NCBI RefSeq assembly: GCF_031834595.1
Contig: NZ_CP115541.1
Coordinates: forward strand, 2,019,001-2,083,000
Direction of reading: 5' to 3'
Origin: Stenotrophomonas oahuensis
GTDB lineage: Bacteria > Pseudomonadota > Gammaproteobacteria > Xanthomonadales > Xanthomonadaceae
Length of the DNA: 64,000 nucleotides
Both the position numbers and the translations under genes were made by a program. This document shows positions 52,473 to 60,318 of this stretch, piece by piece (position 1 is the stretch's first letter; every line of letters starts with the position of its first letter). The notes below the pieces were generated by a model. The model was not told the DNA's origin. It saw nothing but the letters and a program-made list of their open reading frames with translations, and made no database searches.

Positions 52473-53588
52473 TTACTGCGCAGCACCCTTGCCCGGCCCG
52501 CGATACCGCGACAACCAATGCGCATACGGAGCCGGCAGGGTCCACGCCGGATTCTCCTCACCCAGCGCGATCGCCAGCTGATACGGATAGTGCGGATTGG
52601 CCAGATGCGCCCGCGCGATCAGCACCAGATCCATGCTGCCCTCGGCCACGGCCTTCTCCGCCATGTGCGGATCATCAATGCACCAGCTGGCCGCCACCGG
52701 CATCTGCACGTCGTGCTTCAACCGCGCGGCCACCGGTACGAAGAATCCCGGTCCCCACGGTGCCTTGCTGTTCAACGTGGAGAAACCAATGCTGGCATCG
52801 ATCAGGTCCAGCCCGCCGTCGCGCATCTGCCGTACCAGGTGCGCGGCTTCGGGATAGAAGCTGTCGTCGTGTCCGTCGTACTCCACCACGCCAAAACGCG
52901 CGGTCAGCGGCAGGTGTTCCGGCCACACCGCGCGCACGGCTGCGAGTGTTTCCAGAAGGAACCGGCCCCGGTTCTCCGCGCTGCCGCCGTAGCGGTCGGT
53001 GCGCTGGTTGGCCACCGGCGAGAAGAAGCTCTGCGCCAGATAGCCGTGTGCGAAGTGCAGCTCCAGCCATTGGAAGCCGGCCGCCAGTGCGCGTTTCGCT
53101 GATGCCACGAAGTCAGCCTGCACCCGCGCAATGGCGTCCAGGGTCATCTCACCGGGCACCTTCGGCAGGCCCGCACCGAAGGCAATGGCCGAGGGAGCCA
53201 GGGTCGGCCAGCCGCGACGGTCGCCTTCGGCGATGTGGTCATCGCCTTCCCAAGGCAGGTTGGCACTGGCCTTGCGCCCGGCGTGACCAATCTGGATGCC
53301 GGGCACGGCACCGGCCGCTTTGATCGCGCTGGCGACCCGGGCCATGCCCTCGATCTGGCCGTCTTCCCACAATCCCGCACACCCGGGAGTGATGCGCCCT
53401 TCCGGGGACACGGCGGTGGCTTCCACGATCACCAGGCCGGCCCCGCCACGGGCCATGCTGGCGTAATGGGGCGCATGCCAGTCGCTCAAGTAGCCCTCAT
53501 GGGCGGAGTACTGGCACATCGGCGGAATGGCGATGCGGTTGCGCAGGGTGACGTCTTTCAGCTGGAACGGGGTAAACAGGGCGGCCAT
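52473..53588 (-). CDS. NADH:flavin oxidoreductase, old yellow enzyme (YqjM/XenA group)
   Basis: A 371-residue FMN-dependent ene-reductase of the thermophilic-like OYE class. It has the redox-tuning Cys in PPMCQYSA (about 25), the substrate-binding HAGRKA, the LHFAHGYLAQSFFSP segment where relatives mostly have HAAHGYL, and IARAHLANPH near the end for the flavin phosphate. It reduces activated alkenes such as enones and maleimides. ATG 53588 suits the family start. A LysR gene is divergent from it, and a palindrome lies between them. Confidence 0.9.
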   Translation of the reverse strand: MAALFTPFQLKDVTLRNRIAIPPMCQYSAHEGYLSDWHAPHYASMARGGAGLVIVEATAVSPEGRITPGCAGLWEDGQIEGMARVASAIKAAGAVPGIQIGHAGRKASANLPWEGDDHIAEGDRRGWPTLAPSAIAFGAGLPKVPGEMTLDAIARVQADFVASAKRALAAGFQWLELHFAHGYLAQSFFSPVANQRTDRYGGSAENRGRFLLETLAAVRAVWPEHLPLTARFGVVEYDGHDDSFYPEAAHLVRQMRDGGLDLIDASIGFSTLNSKAPWGPGFFVPVAARLKHDVQMPVAASWCIDDPHMAEKAVAEGSMDLVLIARAHLANPHYPYQLAIALGEENPAWTLPAPYAHWLSRYRGPGKGAAQ

Positions 53589-53659
53589 CAGGGTCTCGGG
53601 TGGGGGAATTTCACCCGATAAGGGTAGGGACCCCGGACCCATTGATGATCTAATCGAAC

Positions 53660-53676
53660 CTTATCCTTCGGATAAG
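53660..53676. promoter_or_regulatory. LysR-type operator candidate
   Basis: CTTATCC-TTC-GGATAAG is a perfect inverted repeat with a T-N11-A core, 8 bp before the LysR start and about 70 bp before the old yellow enzyme start. A half site GATAAG recurs at about 53619. Confidence 0.7.
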
Positions 53677-53684
53677 AATTTCTT

Positions 53685-54572
53685 ATGCACAACCCGCAAT
53701 GGCTGCGCTCATTCGCCACCGTCGCCAGCACCGGCGGCTTCACCCGCGCCGCCCACGCGCTGGGACTCACCCAGGCGGCGGTCAGCCAGCACGTCCGCCA
53801 CCTGGAGGCTGAGTTCGGTCCACTGTTCATCCGCCGGCCGCGCCAGATCGAATTGACCCCCGCGGGCGTGGCGCTGCTCGCCTACGTGGAGGACACCGCG
53901 CGCGCCGAGCGCAGGCTGCGGGCAAGCCTCAGCGATGCCGATACCGACGTGGGTGAGGTGAGTTTCATCACCCCGGGCAGTGTGGGTCTGGCGCTCTATC
54001 CCATCCTGCTGGACTACCAGCACAATCATCCGGGTCTCTGCATCCGGCATCGCTTTGCACCCGACCCGGACATCCTGCAGGCGGTGCTGCAGAAGCAATA
54101 CGAGTTGGGTTTGGTGACGCTCAGGCCGGAAGACCCCCGGCTGGTTGCTACGCCGTTTACCGAGGAATCATTGGAACTGGTTGTACCCGCGGGTGAGAAC
54201 GTGGAGCAATGGCCTGACCTGCAGCGGCTGGGCTTCATCGACCACCCGGACGGTCGCGGCATGGCCACCCGCTTGCTATCCCGCCGCTACCCGGGCAACC
54301 CGGGCATCGGCACGTTGCCGGTTCACGGCTTCACCAATCAGGTCGCACTCATTCTGGAACCGGTAGCGCGCGGCCTGGGGTTCACGGTCATCCCGCGACA
54401 CGCGCGCGAGTCGTTCGCTCACCCTGAGGCGCTGCGCGTGGTGGACTGTGGCGATCCCGTGATCGACACGCTGTGGCTGATCCACCGCGCCGAATGGCCG
54501 CTGTCGGGGCAGGCGCGGTGGTTGGTGGAGCAGTTGCGGGGCGTGCCGAGGTTCCAGCAGCGCCGATCGTGA
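53685..54572 (+). CDS. LysR-family regulator of the adjacent oxidoreductase
   Basis: A 295-residue LysR regulator. The winged HTH (residues 1-60) has GGFTRAAHALGLTQAAVSQHVRHLE. The effector domain (about 90-290) is of LysR type with FITPGSVGLALYPILLDYQ and FTVIPRHARES. It is divergent from the old yellow enzyme, with which it shares a 96-bp promoter region containing the palindrome at 53660; so control of that gene is likely. Confidence 0.88.
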   Translation: MHNPQWLRSFATVASTGGFTRAAHALGLTQAAVSQHVRHLEAEFGPLFIRRPRQIELTPAGVALLAYVEDTARAERRLRASLSDADTDVGEVSFITPGSVGLALYPILLDYQHNHPGLCIRHRFAPDPDILQAVLQKQYELGLVTLRPEDPRLVATPFTEESLELVVPAGENVEQWPDLQRLGFIDHPDGRGMATRLLSRRYPGNPGIGTLPVHGFTNQVALILEPVARGLGFTVIPRHARESFAHPEALRVVDCGDPVIDTLWLIHRAEWPLSGQARWLVEQLRGVPRFQQRRS

Positions 54573-54573
54573 T

Positions 54574-54843
54574 CTACTGCTTGCCCGAACACTGCTCCAT
54601 GGCCCCGCCCAATGCCATGGCGAAGTCTTCAGGAACCTTGCCTTCGTTGATCTCTGCCATGCCCTTGTCGCCGTAGTGCTTGTGTACGGCATCGAACGTG
54701 CACTGACAGACGCTGCGGGCGGCGTTGGCGGCGCATCCGTCAACGAACGAGGTTTCGAACTCGGTGGGCTTGCGGCTGCAGGCGGCGAGGAGAATGGCGG
54801 TTCCCGCCAGGAACAGACTCTGTGCAATGTGTCGGGTGTTCAA
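54574..54843 (-). CDS. Small lipoprotein, hypothetical
   Basis: An 89-residue lipoprotein starting at TTG 54843 behind AAGGA. It carries a lipobox AACS at about residue 25 (LFLAGTAILLAAC). Three further cysteines (VDGCAANAARSVCQC, EQCSG) suggest disulfides. No family recognised. The ATG farther upstream at 55011 would give a frame without signal. It ends one base after the LysR stop (convergent). Confidence 0.62.
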   Translation of the reverse strand: MNTRHIAQSLFLAGTAILLAACSRKPTEFETSFVDGCAANAARSVCQCTFDAVHKHYGDKGMAEINEGKVPEDFAMALGGAMEQCSGKQ

Positions 54844-55019
54844 GATGTCATCCTTGGTTGGGCAGCCTTTTCCGATTATGCGGGGCTGGTCACGGTTCGT
54901 GCCAGCGCCTCTCGCCCTGCCGGGCACCAGGGAGCTTGAATCCCCGCAGCGAGAAAGGCAATCATCCATGCGCAGCTGCCAGTCTGCGGGCCGCCCGAGT
55001 TTTCCCACCAAGGATGATC

Positions 55020-56501
55020 ATGGCGCGTTGGAGTCTTTCTCAACTTTCCCGGGCAGTGGCTTCGGTTCTGACCATCGGCCTGCTCATTCCGCAGGTGGCT
55101 GCAGCGGATGATGCGCCTGCTTTCAGCACCGCGCTGCGCCGCCAGTTGGTACTGGATACCGCGCCCGACCAGCGATTCTCCATTGAAGAACGCATGCGCC
55201 ATTACGGCGTGCCCGGCGTCAGCGTGGCCGTGGTCGAGAATTGTCGGGTCGTCGAGGCACGCGGGTTTGGCAGCGCCACCGTGGATGGCCGCCCGGTGGA
55301 TGCGCACACGCGATTCGCGGCCGGATCGGTCAGCAAGGTGGTCGCGTCTGTGGGCGCGCTGGCGCTGGTCCAGACAGGACAGTTGAGTCTGGACGAGGAC
55401 ATTTCCACCCAGTTGCGCCATTGGCAGCTGCCGCGCCAGGGTGAATTCGCTGACAGCAACGTCACCCTGCGGAACCTGCTGACCCATAGCGCAGGTTTGA
55501 ACGTCGCGGGATTCAAGGGCTACCCACGTGACCAGCCGTTACCCAGCCTGGAGCAGATACTCGACGGGACCGCGCCGGCCAATACGCCGGCAGTACGCAT
55601 TGAAGCCGAGCCAGGCAAGGCGTGGCGATACTCGGGCGGTGGGTTCGTGTTGACCCAGCTCCTGATGGAAGACACCACCCAGCAGAAGTTCGCACCGCTG
55701 ATGCGCGACACCGTGCTGGCACCGGCCGGCATGAAGGAAAGCACCTATCAACAACCGTTGGACGCTGCGTCTGCGCGACAAGCTGCCACGGGCACCTTGG
55801 CCGACGGCACCCCCATCCCGGGTGGCTGGCGGGTGTATCCGGAACAGGCCGCCGCCGGGCTGTGGTCAACGCCGTCAGACCTGGCGCGTCTGGGCATCGA
55901 TCTGGTCCACTCCCTGCGCGGCAAGCCCGGTGTGCTGGACACTGACATGGCCAAGCAGATGATGCAGCGCCAGATCGGCAACTGGGGGCTGGGTGTGGAG
56001 GTGTCGCCCGAAGGCAAGCCGAGAAAGTTCAGCCACACCGGGGCTCCGGTGGGCTATCGCACGCTCTGGCTCATGTACCCGGATACCTGCCAGGGTGCGG
56101 CCATCATGACCAATGCCGACGAAGGCATGACCCTCACCCACGAGATCGCCCGTGCGCTCGCAGACACCTGGCGATGGCCGGACGCAGCGCCGTCGAGCAT
56201 GGTCACCACCTCGGCACTCACCCCGGAGATCTCGGCCCGGTTTGTCGGCGAGTACCAGTTGCGCGATTTCCCCGCTGAGCGGTTCGAGGTCACCGTGCAG
56301 CCCGAGGGTCACCTTGGCTGGTCGCGCAAGGGCCGTGGCCTGCGGGATCTGGTTGCCAAAGGGCCGATGGAACTGGTCTCGCCTGACAGTGGAATGCGCC
56401 TGGTGGCTACCGGAGAACCGTCAGCTCAAGCCGATACGCTGGAGCTCCATTTCCCGGGTGGCGTGAACGTTGCCTTGCGAGTGAAAGAAGGCAGCAGGTA
56501 G
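55020..56501 (+). CDS. Exported serine hydrolase of the beta-lactamase/PBP class-C group
   Basis: A 493-residue protein with a signal peptide (LSRAVASVLTIGLLIPQVAAA) and a beta-lactamase-like domain. The catalytic tetrad signature is S-x-x-K at Ser103 (AGSVSK) and Tyr-Ser-Gly at Tyr204 (RYSGGG). HTGAPVG follows in the place of the KTG box, as in class-C-like serine hydrolases. A C-terminal extension of about 110 residues is a beta domain often seen in such esterases and D-aminopeptidases. Substrate unknown. Confidence 0.83.
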   Translation: MARWSLSQLSRAVASVLTIGLLIPQVAAADDAPAFSTALRRQLVLDTAPDQRFSIEERMRHYGVPGVSVAVVENCRVVEARGFGSATVDGRPVDAHTRFAAGSVSKVVASVGALALVQTGQLSLDEDISTQLRHWQLPRQGEFADSNVTLRNLLTHSAGLNVAGFKGYPRDQPLPSLEQILDGTAPANTPAVRIEAEPGKAWRYSGGGFVLTQLLMEDTTQQKFAPLMRDTVLAPAGMKESTYQQPLDAASARQAATGTLADGTPIPGGWRVYPEQAAAGLWSTPSDLARLGIDLVHSLRGKPGVLDTDMAKQMMQRQIGNWGLGVEVSPEGKPRKFSHTGAPVGYRTLWLMYPDTCQGAAIMTNADEGMTLTHEIARALADTWRWPDAAPSSMVTTSALTPEISARFVGEYQLRDFPAERFEVTVQPEGHLGWSRKGRGLRDLVAKGPMELVSPDSGMRLVATGEPSAQADTLELHFPGGVNVALRVKEGSR

Positions 56502-57383
56502 TCAGCGGCAGACCGCAACGGTTTTTGAACGCTGGTCGATCAGCACCACACTCTGCTGCAGCGCTTCTGCACCTACCAGTGGTCCGGGAAACTTTGCCGA
56601 AACCCTGATCTCCACGTCCTCCAGGTTTGCCTGGCCCACACGCACCGGCCCCTGCAACGTCGCGCGCCATGTCTCCAGCTGACCGTTGGTCAGCTGGGAG
56701 CGCACCGCGTCCTGCAGCGGCGCGTCCCAGATCCCTTCATAAACTGCCTGGGGCAGCACCAGGTTGACGTTGGCTCCCGTGTCCAGCTGGGCGACAAGCG
56801 CGTGCCCGGCAACGGTGACGGGAATGCGGAAAGCACGCTCATAGGGCAGGGCGTTCTTGTCTGAAGGCGAGATCGCATGACGCTGCGTGAAGCTCAGGAT
56901 TCTGCGCGGGTAATCGATCACCAACAGGCCATTGCCGAAGAACTCACGGCCGAGAATGCCGTGGAACGCAGCCTCGGGGCTGTTGCGCTTGTTGTAGTTC
57001 CGGGTAATCAGTTCAAGGTCGCGGTGAACCAGCGCGCCCAAGGACAACGACTGTATGCGGGTGGTATCGACCTCGGCCGTGTTGACGCCATCTGAGGTCG
57101 TGGCCACGCCGTGCCTCTGCAGGCCCATCAGGGCGACCAGACTCTCATCCAGCCGCCCCATGCCGCTTGCTCCAGTGTCGACTGCGAATCGGTAGGGGCC
57201 GCTTCCATTAACCGTGGCCTGCACGTAGATACGCCCGTCAACGATCTGGAAAGGTTGGTGAACCGTTGCGTCCTTCGTCGCCACGCCGGCAAGCCGACAG
57301 GCATCGGAGGGTGCCTTGGCCAGCACCGCGGGTGCCGTTAATAGAGAGAGGGATGCCACCAACCACCCTGTCCACGTACGCAT
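56502..57383 (-). CDS. Exported aspartic protease-like protein with two DTG motifs
   Basis: A 293-residue protein with a signal peptide (TGWLVASLSLLTAPAVLA) and two pepsin/retropepsin motifs in one chain: VDTGASG at Asp69 and LDTGANV at Asp201. Flap-like hydrophobic segments occur around FHGILGREFFGNGLLVIDY. It resembles bacterial retropepsin-like families of clan AA, of which many members are single-domain; here two halves make a pseudo-dimer. Function unknown. ATG 57383 has AAAGGGA before it. Its stop touches the stop of the convergent serine hydrolase. Confidence 0.78.
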   Translation of the reverse strand: MRTWTGWLVASLSLLTAPAVLAKAPSDACRLAGVATKDATVHQPFQIVDGRIYVQATVNGSGPYRFAVDTGASGMGRLDESLVALMGLQRHGVATTSDGVNTAEVDTTRIQSLSLGALVHRDLELITRNYNKRNSPEAAFHGILGREFFGNGLLVIDYPRRILSFTQRHAISPSDKNALPYERAFRIPVTVAGHALVAQLDTGANVNLVLPQAVYEGIWDAPLQDAVRSQLTNGQLETWRATLQGPVRVGQANLEDVEIRVSAKFPGPLVGAEALQQSVVLIDQRSKTVAVCR

Positions 57384-57534
57384 GTAGACGTCCCTTTGCA
57401 TCGGCAAGCCTCGGTTCCGAATGGATGGTCAGACTGCCCGGCGTCAATCGTCCGAACAAGCCGCCCTGCGATGTAGGCGCGATCAGGCCGACGAAACGTC
57501 AGACACTTGGGATGAAATACGGGTAATGGCGGGC

Positions 57535-57993
57535 TCAGTCATCCAGACCCCATCCAACCGGCTGGTCCTGCTTGAAGTGCACCATCCAGATCGAACCCGG
57601 TTCAAAGGTGTCATGGAAGGTCAGGCTGAAATCGGCGTGATCCCGGGCATGCTCCACAATCTCCATGCTTCTTGGCACCAGGCGCTCGACCCCTGCGTCA
57701 GGGTGATCGGCTGTCTGGATCGTGTCACCGCATGTCTGCATCAAGTAACTGCGCGCGACCGCGAGGTGGGTCTGCATGCGTCCACGTTCGCGCAGAATCA
57801 GCTCGCACGAAGCCGGTGTTGGCTCGCTCTCACTTGCGTCCACCAGCACCATCGCAGCTTCACCCAGTTCGGGTAGCGGGCAGGTCCAGCGATCTCTGTC
57901 CTCGTCCCAGATCAGGGTCAAGCGGTCGTCATGGTGGAAGGGCGCAACCGGGACATGGGGTTGGGACAGCCACCGCAGCAACGAGCGCAGCAT
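57535..57993 (-). CDS. Hypothetical protein
   Basis: A 152-residue cytosolic protein with an acidic, aromatic C-terminus (FSLTFHDTFEPGSIWMVHFKQDQPVGWGLDD). The composition and length resemble small immunity-type or DUF proteins. I cannot name a family. It faces the VOC gene at its start, separated by 66 bp. Confidence 0.55.
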   Translation of the reverse strand: MLRSLLRWLSQPHVPVAPFHHDDRLTLIWDEDRDRWTCPLPELGEAAMVLVDASESEPTPASCELILRERGRMQTHLAVARSYLMQTCGDTIQTADHPDAGVERLVPRSMEIVEHARDHADFSLTFHDTFEPGSIWMVHFKQDQPVGWGLDD

Positions 57994-58059
57994 CAGCCTC
58001 TTCCTTCTGGGTCATTGGCGTTACCATCGGATTCTCCATTTTTGGCATCCGGGTGGCAC

Positions 58060-58455
58060 ATGCTCAACCACGTCATGGTCGGCTCCAACGACATCGAACG
58101 GTCCAAGACCTTCTACAACGCGGTGCTGGGTGGCGTGTTCGGCGCGCGCGAGCCGTATGAGAACCGTGCCGACTCCGGTCATGTCCGCCTCTTCTACCGC
58201 CATGACGGCAGCAGCTTCTGCGTCAGCCAGCCGATCAACGACGAGCCGGCCACGCCCGCCAACGGGGCCACCATCGGCTTCAAGTGCACGTCGCCGGAAC
58301 AGGTCCAGGCCTTCCACGATGCGGCGGTGACTGCCGGCGGAACCTCCATCGAGGCCCCGCCGGGACTGCGTGAGAGCACCATGGGCGCGGCGTGGCTGGC
58401 CTACGTCCGCGACCCGGATGGCAACAAGCTGTGCGCGATCTATCGACCGGTCTGA
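58060..58455 (+). CDS. VOC-family (glyoxalase-like) protein
   Basis: A 131-residue vicinal-oxygen-chelate protein: LNHVMVGSNDIERSKTFYNAVLGG at the start, GATIGFKCTSPEQVQAFHDAA at the middle and WLAYVRDPDGNKLCAIYRP at the end, with metal-ligand positions His4 and an Asp/Glu near the C-terminus. Substrate unknown. It lies just before coaBC, on the same strand, with a 117-bp gap. Confidence 0.83.
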   Translation: MLNHVMVGSNDIERSKTFYNAVLGGVFGAREPYENRADSGHVRLFYRHDGSSFCVSQPINDEPATPANGATIGFKCTSPEQVQAFHDAAVTAGGTSIEAPPGLRESTMGAAWLAYVRDPDGNKLCAIYRPV

Positions 58456-58572
58456 GCCACGTGGGCGAGCACCGCTCATAACCAGAAATCCCCCACTCAT
58501 GCCCCTGGCGCATCAGGGCCGCCACATCGCATCGGGTAAGCTAGCGGCCTCAGATCTACAGGAATTCCGCAG

Positions 58573-59835
58573 GTGGCTGACTCCCCCCAGGCATCCCCGG
58601 CGCAGGTGCGCCCGCTGGACGGCCAGAAGCTGTTGTTGTGCGTGGGTGGCGGTATCGCGGCCTACAAGTCGCTGGACTTGGTGAGACGCCTGCGTGATGC
58701 CGGTGCCCAGGTCCAGGTGGCGATGACCGCCGGTGCCCAGCAGTTCGTCACCCCGCTCAGCTTCCAGGCCCTGTCAGGCCAGCCCACCCGGACCACGCTG
58801 TGGGACAGCGCGGCCGAACAGGCCATGGGTCATATCGAGCTGGCGCGCTGGGCCGACCGCATCTTGGTCGCGCCGGCCACCGCTGACCTGCTGGCGCGGC
58901 TGGCAAACGGCCACGCCGACGACCTGGTCACCACCCTCTGTCTGGCCACCACCGCGCCGCTGACCGTGTGCCCGGCGATGAACCACCGCATGTGGCTGCA
59001 CCCGGCCACCCAGGCCAACATCGGCCTGCTGCGCGAGCGTGGCGCGCAGGTGATCGGCCCGGAAGATGGCCCGCTCGCCGAAGGCGAGTCGGGCCCTGGC
59101 CGGCTCAGCGAGCCACATCAGATCGTCGCCGCGCTGGCGGCGCTGCGCGCTCCGGCCGCTGCAGATGGTGATGCCACTTCGCAGGAGCTGCAGGGCCTGC
59201 GCGTGGTCATCAGTGCCGGCCCCACCTACGAAGACCTCGACCCGGTGCGCTACGTCGGCAACCGCAGCAGCGGCAAGATGGGCTATGCCCTGGCCGCCGC
59301 CGCCGCCCGCCAGGGCGCGCAGGTGGTGCTGGTCAGCGGGCCCGTGCATCTGGCCACGCCGCCGGGCGTGCAGCGCGTGGACGTGCGCTCGGCCGCGCAG
59401 ATGCGCACCGCCGTGCTCGATGCGCTGCCGGCAGACATCTATATTGGGGCCGCCGCCGTCTCGGACTACACCCCGCGCCAGATCGCAGCACAAAAGCTGA
59501 AGAAGACCGCAGGAACGCAGACGTTGACCCTCGAACTGGTGCGCACGCCGGACATCCTGGCCGAGGTCGCGCAGCAGACCAACGCGCTGAAGCTAGTGGT
59601 CGGTTTTGCCGCCGAAACCCACGATGTCGAGAAGTACGCGCGCGGCAAGCTGATCGACAAGCGCCTGGATCTGGTGATCGCCAATCAGGTCGGCATCGCA
59701 AACGGTGGCTTCGAAAGCGACGAGAATGCAGCTACGGCCTATTGGCAGGGCGGGGAACAGGCCTTCCCCGGCACCAGCAAGACGCGCCTGGCCGAACAAC
59801 TGTTGTCCCTGATTGCCCAGAGGTTGCATGCATGA
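58573..59835 (+). CDS. coaBC: Phosphopantothenoylcysteine synthetase/decarboxylase
   Basis: A 420-residue bifunctional enzyme of CoA synthesis. The FMN decarboxylase half (CoaC, about 15-205) has [20 protein letters not shown] with the active-site His and CPAMNHRMW. The usual ACGD motif with the Cys of the substrate clamp reads AEGE here at residues 169-172. The synthetase half (CoaB, about 210-420) has [26 protein letters not shown] and [18 protein letters not shown]. It starts at GTG 58573 and overlaps dut by ATGA. Confidence 0.93.
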   Translation: MADSPQASPAQVRPLDGQKLLLCVGGGIAAYKSLDLVRRLRDAGAQVQVAMTAGAQQFVTPLSFQALSGQPTRTTLWDSAAEQAMGHIELARWADRILVAPATADLLARLANGHADDLVTTLCLATTAPLTVCPAMNHRMWLHPATQANIGLLRERGAQVIGPEDGPLAEGESGPGRLSEPHQIVAALAALRAPAAADGDATSQELQGLRVVISAGPTYEDLDPVRYVGNRSSGKMGYALAAAAARQGAQVVLVSGPVHLATPPGVQRVDVRSAAQMRTAVLDALPADIYIGAAAVSDYTPRQIAAQKLKKTAGTQTLTLELVRTPDILAEVAQQTNALKLVVGFAAETHDVEKYARGKLIDKRLDLVIANQVGIANGGFESDENAATAYWQGGEQAFPGTSKTRLAEQLLSLIAQRLHA

Positions 59836-60305
59836 GTGTTGATCCGTCGCTCCAGCCCTTGCAGGTCAAGCTGCTTGACCCGCGTTTCGGCGATACCTGG
59901 CCCCTGCCGGCCTACGCCACCGAAGCCAGCGCCGGGCTGGATCTTCGCGCCGCACTGGAGACCGAACTCACCCTGCAGCCCGGCGACGCCGCGCTGATTC
60001 CCAGTGGCATCGCCATCCACATCGCCGATCCCAACCTGTGCGCGGTGATCCTGCCGCGCTCCGGGCTGGGCCATCGGCACGGCATCGTGCTGGGCAACGG
60101 CACCGGTCTGATTGACGCGGACTACCAGGGCCCGCTGCTGATCAGCACCTGGAATCGTGGCCGCGAGGCCTTCACGGTGCAACCCGGGGACCGTATTGCA
60201 CAGTTGGTGGTGATGCCAATTGCACGCGTAGGGCTGCAGGTAGTGGATACTTTCACCGACAGCGCCAGGGGAACGGGTGGATTCGGCCATACCGGGGTGC
60301 GCTGA
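59832..60305 (+). CDS. dut: dUTPase
   Basis: A 157-residue trimeric dUTPase that hydrolyses dUTP to dUMP and PPi. All motifs are present: [41 protein letters not shown] and [13 protein letters not shown] 59832 overlaps the coaBC stop by 4 nt. The next gene begins 14 bp later, in the order dut-phosphomannomutase seen in Pseudomonas. Confidence 0.95.
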   Translation: MSVDPSLQPLQVKLLDPRFGDTWPLPAYATEASAGLDLRAALETELTLQPGDAALIPSGIAIHIADPNLCAVILPRSGLGHRHGIVLGNGTGLIDADYQGPLLISTWNRGREAFTVQPGDRIAQLVVMPIARVGLQVVDTFTDSARGTGGFGHTGVR

Positions 60306-60318
60306 CAGGGGGTTGTAG

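Noticed and set aside
52346..53323. Plus-strand open frame over the old yellow enzyme
   Set aside because: The product is Arg/Pro/Ala-rich low-complexity and lies opposite the oxidoreductase gene with its motifs and terminator.
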